Assembly: GCF_022701255.1 (NCBI RefSeq)
Contig: NZ_CP031705.1
Location: 5,084,001-5,148,000, forward strand
Reading direction: 5' to 3'
From: Microcoleus vaginatus HSN003
GTDB taxonomy: Bacteria > Cyanobacteriota > Cyanobacteriia > Cyanobacteriales > Microcoleaceae
DNA: 64,000 nucleotides
Of this stretch, positions 44,156 through 52,078 are shown in pieces (within the stretch, counting starts at the first letter, position 1; every line of letters begins with the position of its first letter). The translations under genes were made by a program, and so were the position numbers. The notes under the pieces were generated by a model. It searched no databases and was not told the DNA's origin. It saw nothing but the letters and a program-made list of their open reading frames with translations.

Positions 44156-45010
44156 TAGCTGTCCTTAACCTTTCTCTCGCTGAGATATTTTCAACTATCT
44201 AGACTAACTATAGCAATCCTCAATCGGTCGATAGAAACAGCCCTAGGTAAAAAGCTTGGGAAACTCAAAAATTTGGATAGGACATCAATTCCGATTATAT
44301 CGGAATGATTAAACCACAGAGGACGCAGAGAAGACAGAGGAAGGGAAGAGAGATGAATAATTCCGATGAAGGGCGGATTTGATATAAGAGACTAACTTAA
44401 ATAAATACTTAACTTCAGGTGATAATAATCATAAAAATTACCGCAGTCCCAGAAGGCAAGCCCGCTTGAGCCAGACTCTCACACTACTGTTTACAACACA
44501 AATCCACGAGAGGCGAAGTTTTAACATATAGCAATCCTCGCATCATTTGTGAGTTTCTTACTTTCTCAGAGCGGGTTCGGGGAGGGTTGGGTGGGGTAAA
44601 AAATTTACTACTCCTGCAAGGATTGCTATAAACACTCTTCATCTATAAGCGGATGGGATTATATTTTATCGGGCTACGGTTGAATAACTTTTAAAAATTA
44701 CTATTAGTTTTATTTCGCTGTTTTTACCAATTTTTTTTTAACTTGTCGGCTGTTAAATTAATTATTTCTTAGCCGTTCACTTTTCTAAAAATTCGTCGCA
44801 ATCTCTAAGCTAATCCGCCTTTAAATTGGATAGTAAAATAAATTTTAACTTTTGTGACGTGGACAGGATGCCCGCGCTCAACACCCAACTTAAACGCACA
44901 ACAGCTTACTTATTGTAGCCGGATTATAGTATTAATTACCAAGTTTTTAATCTCACATCTAAAATGGTAGGAGATAAAAATAGAGAAGGGCTATAATCTA
45001 TCACCTAGAA
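44156..45010. other. 855-base spacer with repeats, no gene
   Basis: Holds TATAGCAATCCTC at 44213, the inverted CTCTGCG-type repeat (CCACAGAGGACGCAGAG, 44314-44330), a MITE-like unit (44527-44630) and AT-rich sequence to 45000. No frame of plausible protein sequence was seen. Confidence 0.6.
44527..44630. mobile_element. MITE-like element, 104 bp, with 12-bp terminal inverted repeats
   Basis: TATAGCAATCCT at 44527 is perfectly inverted as AGGATTGCTATA ending at 44630. The interior is GC-rich on one side (GGTTCGGGGAGGGTTGGG). A single end of the same sequence occurs at 44213, and TATAGCAATC also occurs at 25548. Confidence 0.6.
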
Positions 45011-45238
45011 TTATAGAGATTCAAAGGTACCGGTGAAGCCATTTAAGGTTAAGCATTCTTCTATAAATTCCTCTACCTCATTCACATCCTCAAGCTGATA
45101 TTCCATGATGCGTTGAGCATCACCTTTCATCTTTTTGGAAGAAAGAAGCGTGGCAGGATATTTGGCAGCAATCGCTTTGAAAGTTTTGGAATGGATCTCC
45201 CAGCTTTCAGCAGAACATTTTATGGTTAAACGCCACAT
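45011..45238 (-). CDS. Small hypothetical protein
   Basis: 75 residues, MWRLTIKCSAESWEIHSKTF at the start and EVEEFIEECLTLNGFTGTF near the end, no signal or membrane segment. The strand-helix alternation suggests a small alpha/beta fold, and I do not recognise a family. AAGGAG lies 9 bases before the ATG, which supports real translation. It follows the phosphohexomutase gene by 52 bases on the same strand and may share its transcript. Confidence 0.55.
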   Translation of the reverse strand: MWRLTIKCSAESWEIHSKTFKAIAAKYPATLLSSKKMKGDAQRIMEYQLEDVNEVEEFIEECLTLNGFTGTFESL

Positions 45239-45290
45239 AATTAAATTACTCCTTGGGTTTGGTTTACTAATAGTCTGACGACAGTGAAAG

Positions 45291-46817
45291 TTAGCTCAAT
45301 AGTGCCGACAAATCAAGGGATTCTGTTGTTTGGAAAAAAGTTAAAAGCCGAGCCACTATGTGAGCGACACCACCCTTAACATTCGACTCCACATTCAAAG
45401 GCATTACGGGATCGTGGAGTGATAAGCGTAACAGAAACCAGCCGGATTCGCTAGCTGAGGTGCAGGAAATTCGCAAACCTTCGTAGTTATTGGGAACTAT
45501 TTTCCAGTCTGCTTGGGTTGAGACAAATTCTTGCAGTTGTTCAATAACGCGCTCGCCGTGAGCCTTGAAATCATCTACACCAAGTTTAATCCTAAATTCT
45601 GCACTTTCTTCGGGTTCTTTTAAATTCGCAATTAAATCTGGCAAAGATTGATTTGCTAGCTTTGACTTAGCCAATTCAATCAATAATTTGCTGACCAAAT
45701 AAGCGCCATCATCCAAAAAGTAATTTTCTTTCAAAGCTCCATGTCCAGAGGTTTCAATCGCCAGCCATGATTCCTGTCCGGCTTCATTGAGGCGAATCGA
45801 CTCGTCAATCACATTTTTGTAGCCTCGTTTAAAGCGATGGTGAATCCCTTTTAGATCCTGTTCGATGAATTGTGTCAAGCCATCGGAGGTGATAGAATCG
45901 GTAACAATGGTAGAGCCTGGATGTTCTTTTAAGACGATCGCAGAAATCAAGGCAATTAAGCGATTGCGATTGAGTTCCTTGCCCACTTGATCGACGGCTG
46001 CGCTGCGATCGACATCGGTATCAAAAATAATCCCAAAATCAGCTTGGTGTTCAATTACCGCTTGACCAATTGACTGCATTGCCTGTTTATCTTCGGGATT
46101 TGGCACATGATTCGGGAAAGTACCATCTGGTTCTAAAAACTGACTGCCCGTAGTGTCTGCACCTAAAGGTTTTAAGACTTTATCAACATAAAAACCGCCA
46201 GCACCATTGCCTGCATCCACAACAATTTTTAGTCCTGTTAGTGGTTCCTCAAAATTATCGGGATGATTGACTGATTCCCTAATCTTGGTGACAAATTGGT
46301 TAGCATAAACTGAGATAAAATCATGCTTTGTAATCTTACCGGGCGAGGCGGCTGGCTCAAAGTAATTGCTTTGGGCTAGTGTTAAGATATCTGTAATATC
46401 CTGCTTTTGTAACCCACCTTTGGCCGTGAAAAACTTTAAGCCATTTCGATTAAATGGCAAATGGCTAGCAGTGAGCATAATCGCGCCGTTGCAATCAAAA
46501 CCAGGGGTAATGGTACTCATAAACATGGCGGGGGTGGAGGCCATTTCAAAGTCGTACACGGTTGCACCAACTGAGACGATTCCCTCCATGACTGCTTGCA
46601 TTAAGGTTGGCCCTGATAGGCGACTGTCACGCCCGATCGCGATCGTTAATTCTGCCGCTGGCTTATTGACTTTTTGCACCAGCCAACTGACAAAGGATTT
46701 ACCTAAGATTGTCGCAATTTCGGGCGTTAGGTTGACTGTTTCATTGGGAACGCCTTCGAGGGCGATACCGCGAATGTCTGAGCCATTTTGAAGTTTTGTC
46801 CAGTTGAAGATTTGCAT
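45291..46817 (-). CDS. Phosphomannomutase/phosphoglucomutase (alpha-D-phosphohexomutase)
   Basis: 508 residues from the ATG at 46817 (MQIFNWTKLQNGSDIRGIAL). All four family blocks are visible: the N-terminal LQNGSDIRGIA, the phosphoserine loop LTASHLPFNRNGLKF, the metal-binding loop FDTDVDRSAAVD, and the sugar loop ETSGHGALKENYFLDDGAY with a phosphate loop RISCTSASESGW at the end. The enzyme interconverts hexose 1- and 6-phosphates in the cytosol for polysaccharide and sugar-nucleotide synthesis. Which hexose is not decided. Seventeen codons upstream of the chosen start are open but unlike the family. A hexose-6-phosphate mutarotase gene lies 330 bases upstream. Confidence 0.93.
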   Translation of the reverse strand: MQIFNWTKLQNGSDIRGIALEGVPNETVNLTPEIATILGKSFVSWLVQKVNKPAAELTIAIGRDSRLSGPTLMQAVMEGIVSVGATVYDFEMASTPAMFMSTITPGFDCNGAIMLTASHLPFNRNGLKFFTAKGGLQKQDITDILTLAQSNYFEPAASPGKITKHDFISVYANQFVTKIRESVNHPDNFEEPLTGLKIVVDAGNGAGGFYVDKVLKPLGADTTGSQFLEPDGTFPNHVPNPEDKQAMQSIGQAVIEHQADFGIIFDTDVDRSAAVDQVGKELNRNRLIALISAIVLKEHPGSTIVTDSITSDGLTQFIEQDLKGIHHRFKRGYKNVIDESIRLNEAGQESWLAIETSGHGALKENYFLDDGAYLVSKLLIELAKSKLANQSLPDLIANLKEPEESAEFRIKLGVDDFKAHGERVIEQLQEFVSTQADWKIVPNNYEGLRISCTSASESGWFLLRLSLHDPVMPLNVESNVKGGVAHIVARLLTFFQTTESLDLSALLS

Positions 46818-47149
46818 AATAATTGATGGTAAGTAAAAAGATCGGAGTCGGCGCTTGAAACCGATCATACAAAGTTTTTTCTGTGGCTATACGGTTCGAG
46901 TCAGCTTAGCCGAACGTCTTTCGCGGACTCAGAAATAAACAGGGGAGAAATTGGGGATTTGGTATTATTAGTCATTAGGGTGACAGAGTTTTTCAATTCA
47001 ATCAGCTAATCGGCATTTAAGTTGTATTTAAAGAAACAATCCCAGTCTTGTGGATGGGATTTCAGCTACGCCAAAAATATCCAATTGAAATGTTGAACAG
47101 CTTACTGAGAATTTTTGCCCCATCACCGCTAAGATTAAGCTCTAATTCC
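46818..47149. other. 332-base spacer without a gene
   Basis: Contains GTTCGAGTCAGC...GCGGACTC (46895-46930), similar to the dispersed unit at 35438, but no coding frame or clear promoter. Confidence 0.45.
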
Positions 47150-48055
47150 TTAGTCGCGTTCAACGCTGTAAATTGCCTGCAAGCGGAACTCACCATGAGG
47201 GGGAACTTCCACAATATCTGTAGCTGCATTGGTCGTTTCTACGCAGAGTAAACGCTGATAATCTGCATCATCAAGGTCGGCCATATTTGCAGAAATTGTC
47301 ACCCAGGGATTCCACACTACGACGGATTTACTACCAGACGATTTAATGCGAATCCGGCGATTGAGGGCGCTATCGTCAATGACTAATTCATTGGTGACAT
47401 CCAGATAAATGCGATCGACTTCACCTGTTACTACCACTGCACCCACTTGAGTTTTTTCCACACCACCATCAGCTTTATCAAGATACTGGCTATTTTCTAA
47501 GCCTAAAACCTGCACGCGGTTGATATCGCCGACTTGGAAATAGGTGTGCAAAGCTTGGGTGAGGGGAAATGCTTTGTCGCCTAGATTGCGGGTGATTAAT
47601 TCTACAGTGAGGCTGGTGCCGATCGTAATTGCGATCGCCAGTTCAAAGGCTTGGGGCCAAATTGCTCTAGTTTCATCGGTATCCTTGAGTCCTAGAGTGA
47701 CTTGGGTTGCGCCATCTGGGGTTGTGGCGGTTTCGAGCACATTCCAGAGGCGATTCCGCACAAACCCATGACTCGGACGCCCCAAGGCTTCGGGATCTGG
47801 GCCAAACCAGGGCCAACAGATGGGTATACCGCCTTTGATGGCTTTCCCTTCGGCGTAGTAGGCTTTGTCGCTGACGAACATCAAGTCTGTGGCTTCGGTG
47901 GCTGGTTGAAAGGAGAGCACTTGACCGGAATACACAGAAATTAAGGCTTTGGCTTGACCGTTGTCGATGTGAATCATCGGGAAACCACCGTTTCCGGTGG
48001 CGAAGGTGAGGTGGCCGGCAATGCCGTAGTCTGTGTTTAATTGGTCAATACTCAT
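47150..48055 (-). CDS. D-hexose-6-phosphate mutarotase-like protein
   Basis: 301 residues from the ATG at 48055 (MSIDQLNTDYGIAGHLTFAT). The aldose-1-epimerase-like beta-sandwich is shown by IKGGIPICWPWFGPDPEALG with SHGFVRNRLWNVLE (catalytic His region) and by FPLTQALHTYFQVGDINRVQ (second His) and the C-terminal ECETTNA-like glutamate region (LLCVETTNAATD). It should interconvert alpha and beta forms of glucose-6-phosphate or a related hexose phosphate in the cytosol. The frame remains open for 65 more codons upstream, but those lie in decayed sequence. It precedes a phosphohexomutase gene on the same strand. Confidence 0.85.
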   Translation of the reverse strand: MSIDQLNTDYGIAGHLTFATGNGGFPMIHIDNGQAKALISVYSGQVLSFQPATEATDLMFVSDKAYYAEGKAIKGGIPICWPWFGPDPEALGRPSHGFVRNRLWNVLETATTPDGATQVTLGLKDTDETRAIWPQAFELAIAITIGTSLTVELITRNLGDKAFPLTQALHTYFQVGDINRVQVLGLENSQYLDKADGGVEKTQVGAVVVTGEVDRIYLDVTNELVIDDSALNRRIRIKSSGSKSVVVWNPWVTISANMADLDDADYQRLLCVETTNAATDIVEVPPHGEFRLQAIYSVERD

Positions 48056-48239
48056 GCTTTTGGCTCGGTGAATTGCTTTACAATTATCCGATATTATGGT
48101 TGCGATATTGATTAGATTGTTGGGTTTGACGGGGGAAGGTGCGATCGACACAACCATGCCCTCCGACAAACAGATTGGAAGTGCCAACTGATCGCGAGGG
48201 GATGTGCGATCGAACCCACCGACGCGCCTTGCGGAGTTC

Positions 48240-48377
48240 TTCGTAAGCAAGCTGATCCTGTTTAGCAGCGAGCTCGTTGAGGATGGGATGCCCCGATCGC
48301 CAGCTTCGGGCCAAACTATGAATCAGCAGTAACGGCTTACCTGTGCAACCTCGAATGTAGTGCTTTTCACCAGCCAT
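48240..48377 (-). pseudogene. Alpha/beta hydrolase fragment
   Basis: The minus-strand frame KHYIRGCTGKPLLLIHSLAR then SWRSGHPILNELAAKQ is the oxyanion-hole start of an alpha/beta hydrolase (usually HGLGGSWRSW...). The expected nucleophile elbow never follows. Only the N-terminal 45 codons are recognisable; the remaining frame to 48084 does not look like a hydrolase. Confidence 0.55.
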
Positions 48378-48441
48378 TCGGTCTCCAGTTCAGCCGTTAG
48401 GTTAAATTCAGTTGAGTCGATCGACTCTCAAGCGCGCAACT

Positions 48442-49179
48442 TCACAACTCCTGACGAGTCGGACGGATGATCATTTCGTTGACATCCACATCACCGGGCT
48501 GCTCAATGGCATAGGCAATCGCCCGGGCGATCGCATCCGCATCAATGGCGACTGAATACAACTGATCCACCCCTGATGCCGTATCACCATGAGTGATGGT
48601 ACTGGTTAACTCAGTCGCAACCGCACCGGGTGAAATGTTGGTAGAACGAATTTCACCGTTTGACTCCAGCCGCAGCCCTTCGGAAATCGCTCGCACCGCA
48701 TATTTGGTAGCACAGTAAACTGCCCCCGCCGGAAATACTTTGTGTCCTGCAACAGATGACAAGTTGATTACGTGGCCAGACTTCTGTTGGCGCATAGTCG
48801 GCAGCACTGCTGCGATGCCGTAAAGTACGCCTTTAATGTTGACATCAATCATTTGATCCCACTCATCGACCTTAATCTGGTCAAGGGGAGACAGTGGCAT
48901 TAAACCCGCATTGTTGACCAGCACATCAATGCGTCCATAGGTTTCAAGGGTTGCGTCCGCCAATGCTTGCACTTGGGCGCGATCGGCAACATCGGTGACT
49001 CGATAGGCAACGGTGCCACCTGTTTTTTCGATTGCAGCCACCAAGTCCTTGAGTCTATCTTCGCGGCGGGCAGCAAGCATCAGTTTGGCTCCGCTGGCGG
49101 CTAAACGATGAGCGGTGGCTTCACCTAAACCGCTACTTGCTCCTGTAATGATGACAACTTTGTTTTGAATTTCAGACAT
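48442..49179 (-). CDS. Short-chain dehydrogenase/reductase
   Basis: 245 residues from the ATG at 49179, with AGGAG 7 bases ahead. The Rossmann motif is [20 protein letters not shown], the NNAG motif is [15 protein letters not shown], and the catalytic Ser-Tyr-Lys set sits in [20 protein letters not shown]. Such classical SDRs reduce carbonyls or oxidise alcohols with NAD(P)H. The closest context is an Old Yellow Enzyme gene 60 bases upstream on the same strand; the two probably form one transcript aimed at electrophilic carbonyl or enone compounds. Confidence 0.93.
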   Translation of the reverse strand: MSEIQNKVVIITGASSGLGEATAHRLAASGAKLMLAARREDRLKDLVAAIEKTGGTVAYRVTDVADRAQVQALADATLETYGRIDVLVNNAGLMPLSPLDQIKVDEWDQMIDVNIKGVLYGIAAVLPTMRQQKSGHVINLSSVAGHKVFPAGAVYCATKYAVRAISEGLRLESNGEIRSTNISPGAVATELTSTITHGDTASGVDQLYSVAIDADAIARAIAYAIEQPGDVDVNEMIIRPTRQEL

Positions 49180-49238
49180 ATTCACTCCTGTTAATTGATT
49201 AAATCGGCTCACCTAAAATCGATCGCAAATTCGCTTAA

Positions 49239-50300
49239 TTACCAAGCGCGATCGTATTGAATTGGAGCAGGCACGGATTGACGTAGTTGCTTCGCAGCCC
49301 GCATCGGCCAATAAGGATCGCGCAGCAGTTCTCTGGCAAGTAATACCATATCTGCTTGACCTGTACGGATGATGTGATCGGCTTGGGCGGGTGCAGTAAT
49401 CATACCAACTGCTCCGGTGGCGATGTTCGCGGAGCGTCGAATGCTCTCAGCAAAGGTAGTTTGATAACCTGCACCCGTCGGAATCTTTTCACCCGGTACA
49501 ATTGCGCCTGAAGAACAATCGATTAAATCAACGCCCAGTGACTTTAATTTATAGCTGAGTACAATACTTTGTTCAATGTCCCAACCATTTGGAACCCAAT
49601 CGGTTGCAGAGATGCGAACCCAAAGCGGTGTTTGATCCGGCAAAACATTTCGCACCGCTTCTACGACTTCACATAAAAACCGGATGCGATTCTCAAAAGT
49701 GCCACCATAGTCATCAGTCCGTTGATTGCTCAAGGGAGACATAAATTCATGCAGTAGGTAGCCGTGAGCGGCATGAATCTCTATTACGTCAAATCCGGCT
49801 TCGAGGGCGCGTTGAGCTGCGTTGACAAAGGATGCCGTCAACTTTTGAATGTCTTCGATACTCAGAGCGACTGGGGCGGGGCTATCGGGAGCAAATGGAA
49901 TGGCGCTAGGGGCGATCGAAGTCCATCCTCCGTGAGATTCCGAAAGCACATCCCCGCCATCCCACGGAGGTGCTGTACTGGCTTTTCGACCTGCATGAGC
50001 AAGTTGAATTCCAGCAACCGCACCGTTGCTGTGAATTAACTCGACGATTCGCGCCAACATTTCAATGTGAGCATCTTGCCAGATTCCCAAATCTTGCGGC
50101 GTAATTCGTCCTTCAGGCTCTACTGCCGCTGCTTCAGTCATGACAAGCCCTGCCCCTCCTACGGCTCGACTGACGAGATGAACCAGATGCCAATCATTCG
50201 CGAATCCATCAACGCTTGAATATTGACACATGGGAGAAACTGCAATGCGATTGCGGAAGCTAACGCCACGTTGATCGAAGGGCTCAAATAAATGCGGCAT
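49239..50300 (-). CDS. Old Yellow Enzyme family NADH:flavin oxidoreductase (YqjM-like)
   Basis: 353 residues from the ATG at 50300 (MPHLFEPFDQRGVSFRNRIA). FMN-binding TIM barrel features: VSPMCQYSSVDGFANDWHL (active-site Cys as in YqjM), AGIQLAHAGRKAS, FDVIEIHAAHGYLLHEFMSP, NQRTDDYGGTFENRIRF and ADMVLLARELLRDPYWP. It reduces activated C=C bonds with NAD(P)H in the cytosol. A longer start at 50339 would run into the broken GST gene and is less likely. It sits between a GST pseudogene and an SDR, a typical detoxification layout. Confidence 0.93.
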   Translation of the reverse strand: MPHLFEPFDQRGVSFRNRIAVSPMCQYSSVDGFANDWHLVHLVSRAVGGAGLVMTEAAAVEPEGRITPQDLGIWQDAHIEMLARIVELIHSNGAVAGIQLAHAGRKASTAPPWDGGDVLSESHGGWTSIAPSAIPFAPDSPAPVALSIEDIQKLTASFVNAAQRALEAGFDVIEIHAAHGYLLHEFMSPLSNQRTDDYGGTFENRIRFLCEVVEAVRNVLPDQTPLWVRISATDWVPNGWDIEQSIVLSYKLKSLGVDLIDCSSGAIVPGEKIPTGAGYQTTFAESIRRSANIATGAVGMITAPAQADHIIRTGQADMVLLARELLRDPYWPMRAAKQLRQSVPAPIQYDRAW

Positions 50301-50335
50301 GGTTGTAAACCCGTGAGTTATAAAATGCACAGATG

Positions 50336-50704
50336 TCAAGTACAGACTTTCTTGACACTGGGAAGTTGACTGACTTCATTCCACCAAGTCCGCAGTTTCG
50401 GAGTTTGAGCGATCGTTGCTTCGTACTCTGGGGTCTGCGATAGGCAGGTGAAGACCGGAATTAGGTAGAAATCGGCCCTACTCAGTTCGTGACCGAGCTA
50501 ATACGGGTGTTTTACACTTAGGGACTCGATCGCCTCTAGCGCAGTCTTTACAGGTGCTACGGCAGCTTTCACCTAATTCTCGTCAGTTTGACTTTCCTGG
50601 CTGGACACAATCAGACGTTCAATGGCAATTGACTCGATCGCCAGTGCATAGAGATGGCTGTGCATAATCCCCATAATCTGGGGCATCCGAGGGCTTGTCA
50701 CTAT
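50336..50704 (-). pseudogene. Glutathione S-transferase C-terminal domain, with two in-frame stops
   Basis: Minus strand: RMPQIMGIMHSHLYALAIES, then TAG after SQTDEN, then VKAAVAPVKTALEAIESLSV, then TAG after KHPY, then LGHELSRADFYLIPVFTCLS, TPEYEATIAQTPKLRTWWNE and PSVKKV with a TGA at 50336-50338. The last block is the GST_C signature. The N-terminal thioredoxin-like half is absent. It lies directly upstream of the OYE gene, so the original cluster probably had a working GST. Confidence 0.8.
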
Positions 50705-50862
50705 AGAGTTCAAATATCTCAACTGAGTGGGTTTTTGAGGAATAAAATCACAGTTTAGGCTTGGGAGTCCGAAACTAACAATAACCCGTTAGAAGGAGAT
50801 TAATTTCACAGCAGACAGTATCCGAATTCTTAGCTTCCAAGGGTGGCTAACCTTCGGATTTT

Positions 50863-51957
50863 TTAAATTCCGCCTTGTACTTTGGGACGAAACATTTTTT
50901 CAACAATATTTTTCCGCAGAAAAACTGTTAATGGTTTTTCTATCAGAGAGTAGAATATACAACCGAAAACTACGGCGAACAATGCCAGTAGAGCCGGAGC
51001 AAAGAAACCGTCAAAATATTTTCCTAAATTCGCCTTTTGCAGAATTTTTGTACTTGCTGAAATCAGCGGCCCGTGGGTTAAAAATATCGAGTATGAGGCA
51101 TCTCCCAAGAAAATTAAAAAAGCAGGAAGTTTTGGGGAATCCTTGAGGTCTATGGAAGTGGCAGCAATGATTAACAAAGCTGCTAGCACTGCAAAAGTAG
51201 TGACGCGCTCCAAGTCTGTGTTTCCCCATGCGACGAACATTCCTAAAATAACATATCCTACATTTGCTATTCCAAATAATATCCACCTGTACTTGCTGAT
51301 CTTATTATTATATTTAATCACAATATAGGCAGCCAAGCAGCCCAAAACAAATTCTAGATTCATATTGCCAAATACTTGATTTAGCAAGAAAAAAGATTTG
51401 GGAAAGTTTATAAGTTTACAAGAATTTAAAATCGTTACCAATAACCAAGCCGAAAGTATAGGCGCAGAATGTTTGGGTTTCAGCCAAATAGCTATGCTGA
51501 ATAATATATAAAAATATATTTCGTAAATTAAAGTCCAACCTACATCGAGAATGGGCTTGTCCTTTTGAGGAATCAAGAGCAGCGACAAAATTAGCTGTCC
51601 CAAACTTAAATCTTTATTGTTAGCAAAACCGGGAATTACGAGAAAGAAACACAAAACTGTTAGAGTAATTATCCAGTAGATGGGGTAAATTCGCACGCCA
51701 CGTTTGACTAAAAACGATTTTAACTGGTCTTTTTTACCGATCGCCGATCGGTGAACGTACACCATAATAAAACCGCTCAATACAAAAAAGTAATCAACAC
51801 CGCTCCACCCAGCCTGAAATAAATTAAAAAAAGTAACTTGATTTAATCTCTCGGCGCTCATCTCGTTGAGGTGAAACATTACCACTAATACAGCCGCAAT
51901 CCCTCGATAAACTTGCAAGAGGTTAAGCTTTTTGTGAGGAGTTGAACTCTGTGCCAT
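50863..51957 (-). CDS. Acyltransferase 3 family membrane protein
   Basis: 364 residues with about ten membrane spans. The family signature is early: YRGIAAVLVVMFHLNEMS (catalytic His), then GWSGVDYFFVLSGFIMVYVH and FLVKRGVRIYPIYW. Such OafA/YrhL/NodX-like proteins acetylate or acylate surface sugars at the inner membrane. No polysaccharide cluster is nearby, so the substrate is unknown. Its start faces the antiporter gene divergently; the intervening 120 bases must carry both promoters. Confidence 0.9.
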   Translation of the reverse strand: MAQSSTPHKKLNLLQVYRGIAAVLVVMFHLNEMSAERLNQVTFFNLFQAGWSGVDYFFVLSGFIMVYVHRSAIGKKDQLKSFLVKRGVRIYPIYWIITLTVLCFFLVIPGFANNKDLSLGQLILSLLLIPQKDKPILDVGWTLIYEIYFYILFSIAIWLKPKHSAPILSAWLLVTILNSCKLINFPKSFFLLNQVFGNMNLEFVLGCLAAYIVIKYNNKISKYRWILFGIANVGYVILGMFVAWGNTDLERVTTFAVLAALLIIAATSIDLKDSPKLPAFLIFLGDASYSIFLTHGPLISASTKILQKANLGKYFDGFFAPALLALFAVVFGCIFYSLIEKPLTVFLRKNIVEKMFRPKVQGGI

Positions 51958-52078
51958 GAGAAAATACCTGGGTCAAGGGTGGCCGTTGTGCTGGTTTCTC
52001 AACTATAGTCAACCCACTAAACATAATCAACACATTAGACACTATAATAATATAACTTTATATTTTTTTCATAAAGTT

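Noticed and set aside
48056-48250. N-terminal extension of the mutarotase
   Set aside because: The frame is open but runs into decayed hydrolase sequence; the family starts at the ATG 48055.
51956-52078. N-terminal extension of the antiporter
   Set aside because: It translates AT-rich promoter DNA and overlaps the divergent acyltransferase start.
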